Of a DNA stretch of 13,745 nt, positions 6,901 to 12,007 are shown piece after piece (the stretch's first letter is position 1; every line of letters starts with the position of its first letter). The stretch is taken from positions 1 to 13,745 of the forward strand of contig JBMNNX010000181.1 in NCBI GenBank assembly GCA_050942745.1, given 5' to 3'. This DNA is from UBA10939 sp050942745. GTDB lineage: Bacteria > Myxococcota > Myxococcia > Myxococcales > UBA5297. The notes under the pieces are model-generated. The model had not been told where the DNA came from. It saw only the letters and a list, made by a program, of their open reading frames with translations, and made no database searches. Both the position numbers and the translations under genes were made by a program.

Positions 6901-9144
6901 CGGAGCATCGTCGGCAGCTACTTCTCGGGAGCCAGCGTGCCGTCCGGCTCGGCCGGAGTCACCGGGCCCTTCCGCGTCCAGGCCGAGTACCTGCGCCGCA
7001 GCGCCAACCGCGCCATCGTGGTGATGGCCATCGTGCCCAAGAGCCTCGCCTCGTCGGGCGACCGGCTGCTGAGGATCGACGACCTGGCCAACGGCAGCGC
7101 GCTCGCGCAGTTCGGCGACGCCTACCGCCCGGTGTGCGAGAAGCTGTCGGCCCAGGGCTATCCGAAGGTGGACTTCGTCTGGGTCGTTGACAACTCGTAC
7201 TCGATGGACCCCTACAAGGCGCAGGTGGCCAGCGCGAGCGCCGCGATGCAGCAGCAGCTCACCAACGCTCCCATCGACTGGCGCATCGCGACCATCTACA
7301 CGGACACCGACCGCGAGCAGACCCGCGTCAACTCGCCAGGGCCCTTCCGAACGAGTCTGAGCGACTTCGCCGCCGACGTCGACGTGCCCGCGGTCGCCTA
7401 CAGCCCCGAGCGCGGCTTCGCTCCGGTCAACTACATGTTGCAGAACACCCGGTGGTTGCCGGCGAGCACTACCAGCAACGTCAACAAGGTCCGCCAGGGC
7501 GCCAAGATCGTCGTCATCTGGCTGACCGACGCGCGCGAGCAGTCGGACACCTCGGTCTGCGACGCGGCTGGCACCGGGTGCCCGTCGACGACCCAGTGCC
7601 AGTGCTTCCTCGACAAGAACGACTGGCGGGGCCTGCCGAGCGGCTACGCGAGTTGGGCGGCTTACTTCGGCAACCTGCCCGGCGGGTTGGGCAAGGCCTT
7701 CGTCGCCGGGATCATTCCGCCGGTTGGCGTGCGGATGAGCGGCGAGGAGACCCAGACCTCCGAATACCGCGACGTCATCACCGCGCTGCAGGGAATCGAG
7801 ACCGACATCCGCGACGTGAGCGCCATCCCTGCGGCCATCAGCCAGATCATCACCGCGGCCATCGGCCAGGCGACTCCGACCCAGCTCGCCAAGCCGGCGA
7901 TCTCGGCGAGCATCAAGGTCGCGCTCGCCTCGCCGGTCGGGCCGGCCTGCCAGTCGCTCAAGAACGACGTGCCGCGCAGCCGCACCCACGGCTTCGACTA
8001 CGACGGCGCCTCCAAGTCGCTCGTCTTCTATGGAGACTGCCGCCCGCGCGCCAACACCGAGATCGCGATCTCGTACCAGTACTGGGAGGACCTGACGCCC
8101 AACCCCGACGGCAACTCGCGCCCGTGCGGCGGCGCGTGCCCCGAGCCGCTCGTGTGCGACCCGGTGACCGACCAGTGCATCTGCCCGGCCGACTGCGGCG
8201 GAGGCTGCGGCTCGGGCGAGGTCTGCGACACGGGGCTCTGCGAGTGCGTCTGCCCGCCGGACTGCGGCGGCCGCTGCTCCGGCAACCTCACCTGCAACAC
8301 CGCGACCTGCGGCTGCGAGTGCCGCCAGAACGTCACCTGCGGGGTCGGCTTCCGGTTCGACACGGCCAGTTGCGCCTGCGTCTGCGACACCGGGGCGCTC
8401 GGCTGCGGCCCGACGATGCAGGCCAACCCGAACACCTGCACCTGCGAGTGCAAGCCCGGCTGTGGCGGCGCGTGCGGCGCGGGCAAGGTGTGCAACGAGG
8501 GCGCGTGTAGCTGCGCCTGCGACCCGACGAAGACCTGCCCGCCGAACCACTACCTCGACCCGGCGACCTGCAACTGCGCCTGCGACCTCGCGAGCGTCGT
8601 CTGCCCGGCCAACATGGAGCCGGATCCGACGACGTGCGGGTGCCGCTGCAACTCGAACTGCGGCGGGGTCTGCGGCACCGGGACCGGCTTCGAGTGCGAT
8701 CCGGATAGCTGCGCCTGCGTGTGCGACACGAGCGTGCCTTGCGGCCCCGGCCTGCGGCGCGATCCCAACACCTGCGCCTGCATCTGCGACGCCTCGCTGC
8801 TCGGGTGCAGCCCGCCGCTGTTCGCCGATCCGATCGCTTGCGCCTGCGTGTGCAACCCCGACTGCTCGCACGAGGGCTTCGGAGGCTGCGCCGCCGGCGA
8901 GACCTGCGACTCGGCGTCCTGCGCGTGCGAGTGCAACCTCACCTGCGGCCCGGGGATGACGCGAGCCGAGGGGCAGTGCGCCTGTGTCTGCGACACCGCG
9001 GCGCTCAACTGCGACGCGCTGGGCCCCACGTTCGAGGCCGACGCCGAGAGCTGCTCGTGCGTCTGCAAGCCGGACTGCGGCGGATGCCCGGCCGGCAGCC
9101 GCTGCGACCCGTCGAACTGCACCTGCCGCGGCGGTCCGAAGTAG
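3958..9144 (+). CDS. Giant surface lipoprotein: TSP3-type calcium repeats + VWA domain + CXCXC Cys-rich repeats (CglD-like architecture)
   Basis: 1728-aa predicted outer-membrane lipoprotein. The signal peptide ends in a lipobox, L17-F-A-G-C21; the residue after the Cys is Ala, so no inner-membrane retention signal is evident. Residues ~21-80 are a short Cys module (CACE...C...DDC...C...C) and a Gly/Asp-rich linker. Residues ~82-860 carry thrombospondin type 3-like calcium-binding repeats. Residues ~861-1070 match no domain I recognise. From ~1071 a von Willebrand A-type domain has a MIDAS motif, D1078-x-S1080-x-S1082, after a hydrophobic strand (VDFVWVV), and a second strand ending in T1190-D1191. 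Residues ~1390-1728 are CXCXC repeats. ATG 3958 is preceded by GGAGG (3947-3951) at 6 bases; an upstream in-frame GTG (3898) would put 20 residues before the signal peptide. VWA domains with MIDAS bind ligands through a metal. TSP3 plus VWA in a lipoprotein recalls myxobacterial CglD (adventurous gliding), but orthology is unproven. The gene appears monocistronic. Confidence 0.9.
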   Translation: MPPSRLIVGAALLGSLLFAGCACENTPPVGPPCTTSDDCTDGNVCVNGHCEPPSGRDGGPGDSGEILQPDGGGQRDGGASINDPNNPNKDTDCDGLSDAEEFANRWGPERLQTDPDNPDTDGDGIPDGIEAGKTASVDPGCPFEGDADPSTRTSPVAKDTDGDGLDDGVEDRDRNGKREPQETDPLLADTDGDGLADGAEDLNGDGVVDPGETDPLKVDSDGDGLPDGLETRTGTSPIKIDSDGDTCADGLEDKNRNGVLDSGETDPRVADCSGAGKDTDGDGIPDDVELSTTLTDPTRADTDGDGLLDGEEDKNLNGAVDPGETNPRSADSDCDGLSDYLELRAYRTNPLVADTDGDGLPDGLEVGIVTNPDPVRCTSFVPDADSATRTNPLLADSDCDGLSDGEEDANHNGKVDPGETDPKRRDSDADGLPDGLEKGVCANVDPSNCPTFVPDADCGATTTNPLVADHDGDGLLDGEEDANKNGRLDSSESSPLRTDSDCDGLADGEERALFRTDPANPDSDGDGLVDGVEAGRTASVDPSCNFVPDDDPNTRTLPYSSDTDGDGLPDGLEDANRNGRIDNGETDPANPDSDGDGLPDGVEDKNKNGVRDATETNPLNPDTDGDGIPDGVEDFNRDGVKQANETDPRNADTDGDGCRDGEEDRNWNHVVDPGETNPLLPGDCPLPTAVDSDCDGLSDDTERNVTGTNPNNPDTDGDGLKDGLEAGAVFNPSPTACPGFVPDADPSRTTDPKRIDTDCDGIRDDEEDVNRNGRVDPGETDPSNPDTDGDGLTDGVELGKTQNLDSANCPGFVRDLDPSTRTDPLDPDTDNDGIADGAEDVNGNGRVDSGELNPNNGSDATGPVQAACASPRQMVSHQTYDSDLHVAAVSGYSEVTRIVSGGKEVGLVLYDPTQKIIGIALHRVPAAATVTDQENEGRTKLAAISGGVTSALTQGLTSWDGFTAMAGYYDHGSSADLKAFARSIVGSYFSGASVPSGSAGVTGPFRVQAEYLRRSANRAIVVMAIVPKSLASSGDRLLRIDDLANGSALAQFGDAYRPVCEKLSAQGYPKVDFVWVVDNSYSMDPYKAQVASASAAMQQQLTNAPIDWRIATIYTDTDREQTRVNSPGPFRTSLSDFAADVDVPAVAYSPERGFAPVNYMLQNTRWLPASTTSNVNKVRQGAKIVVIWLTDAREQSDTSVCDAAGTGCPSTTQCQCFLDKNDWRGLPSGYASWAAYFGNLPGGLGKAFVAGIIPPVGVRMSGEETQTSEYRDVITALQGIETDIRDVSAIPAAISQIITAAIGQATPTQLAKPAISASIKVALASPVGPACQSLKNDVPRSRTHGFDYDGASKSLVFYGDCRPRANTEIAISYQYWEDLTPNPDGNSRPCGGACPEPLVCDPVTDQCICPADCGGGCGSGEVCDTGLCECVCPPDCGGRCSGNLTCNTATCGCECRQNVTCGVGFRFDTASCACVCDTGALGCGPTMQANPNTCTCECKPGCGGACGAGKVCNEGACSCACDPTKTCPPNHYLDPATCNCACDLASVVCPANMEPDPTTCGCRCNSNCGGVCGTGTGFECDPDSCACVCDTSVPCGPGLRRDPNTCACICDASLLGCSPPLFADPIACACVCNPDCSHEGFGGCAAGETCDSASCACECNLTCGPGMTRAEGQCACVCDTAALNCDALGPTFEADAESCSCVCKPDCGGCPAGSRCDPSNCTCRGGPK
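4201..6537 (+). repeat. TSP3-type calcium-binding repeat array within the VWA lipoprotein
   Basis: I count 24 copies of a D-x-D-x-D-G-x-x-D-x-x-E motif (typically DTDGDGLPDGLED) and 12 copies of a second calcium-loop type, D-x-N-x-N-G-x-x-D-x-G-E (for example DVNRNGRVDPGE), inserted after a first-type motif. Most units end in TDP or TNP, and several carry longer inserts ending in CxxFVPDAD. At DNA level GACACCGACGGCGACGG and close variants recur, so the array is prone to expansion or contraction. Such repeats wrap calcium ions and make a stiff stalk. Here they would hold the VWA domain away from the membrane anchor. Confidence 0.9.
8125..9135 (+). repeat. CXCXC Cys-rich repeat array at the C-terminus of the VWA lipoprotein
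   Basis: The last ~338 residues contain 13 CxCxC motifs (CECVC, CACVC, CNCAC, CACIC and similar), mostly separated by about 10-25 residues. Two spacer types mix: C-x10-C-x-C-x-C units such as CGPGLRRDPNTCACIC, and CGGxC...GxxC units. The first type has the spacing of the Balbiani-ring-3/VEGF-C C-terminal repeat (Pfam CXCXC). The cysteines are presumably disulphide-bonded after export. The array ends at the protein C-terminus, CTCRGGPK. Confidence 0.8.
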
Positions 9145-9163
9145 GCGCCAGCCGGGCGGTCGA

Positions 9164-9196
9164 GAGCCTGTCGAAGGCATGCCCTTTGACAGGCTC
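9164..9196 (+). repeat. REP-like palindrome / possible terminator after the VWA lipoprotein
   Basis: GAGCCTGTC (9164-9172) pairs with GACAGGCTC (9188-9196). Inside it GAAGG pairs with CCTTT (one G-T), giving a 14-bp stem and a 5-base loop, 20 bases after the stop codon. GAGCCTGTCGAAGG (its complement contains TTCGACAGGCTC) is a palindrome arm I recognise as recurring between genes in many unrelated high-GC bacteria, so this is likely a dispersed REP-type element that may also end transcription. Confidence 0.6.
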
Positions 9197-9231
9197 CCCT
9201 CAGTGGCGCAGCGAGAGCGGAAATCGCCGGG

Positions 9232-9269
9232 CCCCGGGCTTGGTTCCCTCTTTGGAATCGCGCCCGGGG
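9232..9269 (+). terminator. Long two-part hairpin downstream of the VWA lipoprotein
   Basis: CCCCGGGC (9232-9239) pairs with GCCCGGGG (9262-9269). After one mismatch, TGGTTCC (9241-9247) pairs with GGAATCG (9254-9260) using two wobble pairs, around a loop CTCTTT. With about 15 pairs it is a plausible terminator or mRNA 3'-end stabiliser. No T-run follows. Confidence 0.45.
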
Positions 9270-9496
9270 TTCGACCGCGTCGCCGCGCTCGGTCCCAGGA
9301 GTCCGGCGCGCGCTCTCTCTCCGAGCTCGCGCCGCCGCGTAACGGTCGGCGCCGATCGGCGCGGTCTCCGAAGCGGGCAACCTTGTCCGCCGAGGCCTGA
9401 GCTCCCGCGCGGCGCGGGCCGCATCGAGAGCCGAGGCAGGCTCACCCGCCGGCGAGCGCGGGCTCGGCTCGCGAAGCGCCTGCGGCTCCTCAGTCC

Positions 9497-9525
9497 TTGT
9501 TCACGATCTCACGCCTCGCTAGCAT
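9497..9525 (+). promoter_or_regulatory. Candidate promoter of asnS
   Basis: TTGTTC (9497-9502), a 17-base spacer and TAGCAT (9520-9525); matches are 3 of 6 and 4 of 6 to the sigma-70 consensus. Transcription would start near 9532, giving a leader of about 87 bases that includes the hairpin at 9578-9597. Confidence 0.35.
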
Positions 9526-9577
9526 GCGCGGCTTCCGTCGGGCGCGCGGCTGGCTGCCGATTGCGCCCGGGGCAACG

Positions 9578-9597
9578 CGCGGGCCGACGGGCCCGCG
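9578..9597 (+). promoter_or_regulatory. Hairpin in the asnS leader, just ahead of the ribosome-binding site
   Basis: CGCGGGCC (9578-9585) and GGCCCGCG (9590-9597) form a perfect 8-bp stem with loop GACG, ending 11 bases before TGGAGAG (9608-9614). A stable stem here could affect translation initiation or act as an attenuator. No leader peptide or T-box features (specifier, T-box bulge) are visible. Confidence 0.35.
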
Positions 9598-9618
9598 TTC
9601 AATCGAGTGGAGAGCACC

Positions 9619-10923
<1,305 letters not shown>

Positions 10924-10957
10924 GCGCGCCCGCTTCGGTCGCCGCCATCCGGCTGCT

Positions 10958-11007
10958 GCCGGCGCACATCCGCAGTCGGGGGATGCGCCGGCCGGGGGAG
11001 CGCATCC
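10958..11007 (+). terminator. Two mutually exclusive hairpins after asnS
   Basis: Hairpin 1: GCCGGCGC (10958-10965) with GCGCCGGC (10985-10992), extended past a 2-base bulge by ATCC (10968-10971) with GGAT (10981-10984). Hairpin 2: GGATGCGC (10981-10988) with GCGCATCC (11000-11007). They share 10981-10992, so only one can form at a time. They begin 35 bases after the asnS stop. Likely transcript-end structure; a regulatory switch is possible but unproven. Confidence 0.45.
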
Positions 11008-11010
11008 GCG

Positions 11011-11144
11011 CCGAGCCAGCGGGCGAGGGCACGCGGGAAAAGCGCTTTGGGTCCGAGCGGTTGCGTATCGCGAAAAAGGCTCGGGGAGGTGCCTCAGAGG
11101 GCCAGAATTGGCCCGTGCGCGGCCCGAGAGCAGCCAGACTTGCT
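11011..11144 (+). repeat. Duplicated structured element, copy A
   Basis: Near-identical to 11650-11799. The core 11066-11137 is identical base for base to 11721-11792 (72 bases); 11021-11065 has five substitutions and one single-base indel, and the outermost CGAGCCAGC is shared before a ~16-base indel. Predicted pairings: CCGAGC (11053-11058) with GCTCGG (11079-11084); GCG (11063-11065) with CGC (11069-11071); CTCGGG (11080-11085) with CCCGAG (11123-11128), enclosing GGGCCA-GAAT-TGGCCC (11099-11114). The first and third stems exclude one another. No open frame is conserved between copies, so an RNA or DNA element is more likely than a gene. Confidence 0.75.
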
Positions 11145-11155
11145 TTGCTGCTGAA

Positions 11156-11293
11156 GCTTGGCGGCGGTTTCAAGGCTTGGCGGCGGTTCCAAGGCTTGGC
11201 GGCGATTTCAAAGCTTGGCGGACGGCCAGAGGGCTTGGCAGAGCACTCGGAAGGCTTCGCGCACGGGTCGCGGAGCTTGGCAGCCAAGAAACG
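11156..11293 (+). repeat. Tandem 19-21-bp repeats, forward arm
   Basis: GCTTGGC-type units start at 11156, 11175, 11194, 11213, 11233, 11254 (GCTTCGC) and 11275, a period of 19 bases moving to 21. The first three are nearly identical (GCTTGGCGGCGGTTTCAAG and variants). Several can fold on themselves, for example CTTGG...CCAAG in unit 2 and the palindromic GCTTGGCAGCCAAG at 11275. The repeats start 12 bases after copy A of the duplicated element. Confidence 0.8.
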
Positions 11294-11395
11294 CACCTTG
11301 GTACGCGGGGTTAGGCGCCCGAATCCAGAGCGCGAACCGTTCGATTTCGCACCCAGAAACCACGCGCTGGAAAAACCTGAGTGATGTCGCGAGGG

Positions 11396-11485
11396 CCGCA
11401 AGCTCTCCGGCGGTCTGCCAAGCCTTTCGAGTGCTCTGCCAAGCCTCTCGACTCGTCTGCCAAGCTCTCCGCGCCGTCGGCAAAG
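11396..11485 (-). repeat. Tandem 21-bp repeats, inverted arm
   Basis: GCCAAGC, the reverse complement of the forward-arm core, recurs at exact 21-base steps (11417, 11438, 11459) with degenerate units at 11396 and 11480. Unit 11424-11444 is the reverse complement of 11233-11253 at 20 of 21 positions, so the two arms belong to one family placed head to head around a 100-bp middle. Read on the minus strand the units give AWQ(S/T)xRK heptads, but the frame has no ribosome-binding site. Confidence 0.75.
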
Positions 11486-11623
11486 TCCGCGATGTAGGTG
11501 CCGAAGCGTCTTCAGGCATCGGCGCGGCGCTGCGAGCGGCGCGCAGGGCCGATCTTCATGCGTGAGGCGCCGCCAGCGAGCCGCTCGGGATCCGGCGCCT
11601 CGCGCCCGCGCCCGCGGCGCGGA

Positions 11624-11650
11624 GCGACAGCCGGTTTCTCGCGGACGGTC
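11624..11650 (+). repeat. Diverged 27-bp direct repeat, first copy
   Basis: GCGACAGCCGGTTTCTCGCG and the following 7 bases match 11932-11958 at 23 of 27 positions, and both copies are preceded by GCGCCCGCGCCCG-type sequence. The two copies bracket copy B of the duplicated element, suggesting that the whole spacer grew by segmental duplication. Confidence 0.55.
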
Positions 11651-11799
11651 CGAGCCAGCGGCATGATCGCCCGCGGGCGAGGGCACGGCGGGAAAAGCCC
11701 TTTGGTTCCGGGTGGTTGTGTATCGCGAAAAAGGCTCGGGGAGGTGCCTCAGAGGGCCAGAATTGGCCCGTGCGCGGCCCGAGAGCAGCCAGGCTTGCT
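11650..11799 (+). repeat. Duplicated structured element, copy B
   Basis: Second copy of the element at 11011-11144, with the identical 72-base core at 11721-11792. It has an extra ~16 bases near its 5' end (11660-11675). Compared with copy A, the stem bases change A to G and C to T in the arm pairing with GCTCGG, and C to T in the GCG arm; all three still pair through wobbles. Its 3' end lies 208 bases upstream of the lipoprotein start, so it may be part of that gene's leader if transcription starts upstream. Confidence 0.75.
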
Positions 11800-11827
11800 C
11801 ATACAAGCCCGACGGCCCTGCGGGCTT
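11792..11827 (+). promoter_or_regulatory. Two overlapping alternative hairpins after copy B
   Basis: GGCTTG (11792-11797) pairs with CAAGCC (11804-11809) around CTCATA. Alternatively AAGCCCG (11805-11811) pairs with CGGGCTT (11821-11827) around a 9-base loop. The two share 11805-11809 and cannot coexist, a terminator/antiterminator-like layout. No T-run follows, so a termination role is uncertain. Confidence 0.4.
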
Positions 11828-11931
11828 CCAAGCGGCCATTTTGGCGCTCTGGCGGCCTTTCGCGGCTTTTCGAGGCCTGGATCGCGGCGATCTGCGGCCC
11901 GCGCCCGCGCCCGGGCGCTCGCAGCGGCGGT

Positions 11932-11958
11932 GCGACGGCCGGTCTCTCGCGGCGGGTC
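11932..11958 (+). repeat. Diverged 27-bp direct repeat, second copy
   Basis: Partner of 11624-11650 (23 of 27 identical), located directly before the shared lipoprotein upstream motif. Confidence 0.55.
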
Positions 11959-11964
11959 TCAATC

Positions 11965-11985
11965 TGCGGCAAGATCGAGCCATTC
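11965..11985 (+). promoter_or_regulatory. Motif shared upstream of both Cys-rich lipoprotein genes (second copy)
   Basis: TGCGGCAAGATCGAGCCATT plus C, 23 bases before the ATG at 12008. It matches 3897-3915 except for one base and a 2-base insertion. With the identical GGAGG-6-ATG arrangement it suggests a common origin or common control of the two lipoprotein genes. Confidence 0.4.
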
Positions 11986-12007
11986 CAAATTGCCGCGGAG
12001 GACGACC

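Larger units (their letters stand above)
9145..9618. other. 474-bp spacer between the VWA lipoprotein and asnS, no gene seen
   Basis: It contains, in order, a 14-bp REP-like hairpin, a long two-part hairpin, a perfect 14-bp palindrome GCGCCGATCGGCGC (9349-9362), a candidate asnS promoter and a leader hairpin. The open frames here are Arg/Ser/Pro-rich and look like chance products of high GC content. Confidence 0.6.
10924..12007. other. 1.08-kb gene-free, repeat-rich spacer between asnS and the Cys-knot lipoprotein
   Basis: No open frame here looks like protein. It is instead dense in repeats: overlapping hairpins (10958-11007), a duplicated ~125-bp element (11011-11144 and 11650-11799), 19-21-bp tandem repeats in two opposed arms (11156-11293 and 11396-11485), a diverged 27-bp direct repeat (11624-11650 and 11932-11958), two alternative hairpins (11792-11827) and the shared lipoprotein upstream motif (11965-11985). 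A reader should treat it as a regulatory, ncRNA or repeat island. Confidence 0.7.

Noticed and set aside
5263..9180. 1305-aa open frame antisense to the VWA lipoprotein
   Set aside because: Repetitive AVAVGV strings are the reverse complement of the DTDGDG repeats; no start signal or domain, and the plus strand has a lipobox, VWA domain and ordered Cys repeats.
9254..9285. tRNA T-arm-like GGTTCGA
   Set aside because: No matching acceptor stem, anticodon arm or D-arm around it; the bases belong to the 9232-9269 hairpin and its flank.
11156..11485. CRISPR array
   Set aside because: Units are directly abutting 19-21-mers with no constant spacers, and the two halves are in opposite orientation; no cas genes.
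11208..11519. 103-aa minus-strand frame with AWQ(S/T)xRK heptads
   Set aside because: The heptads simply follow the 21-base DNA period; no Shine-Dalgarno before its ATG, and the same DNA repeats read in the other arm in unrelated frames and with a 19-base period that breaks any frame.
11498..12007. N-terminal extension of the Cys-knot lipoprotein to 11498
   Set aside because: It would put ~170 Arg/Ala-rich residues before a perfect signal peptide, and it overlaps repeat DNA; GGAGG at 11997 supports ATG 12008.
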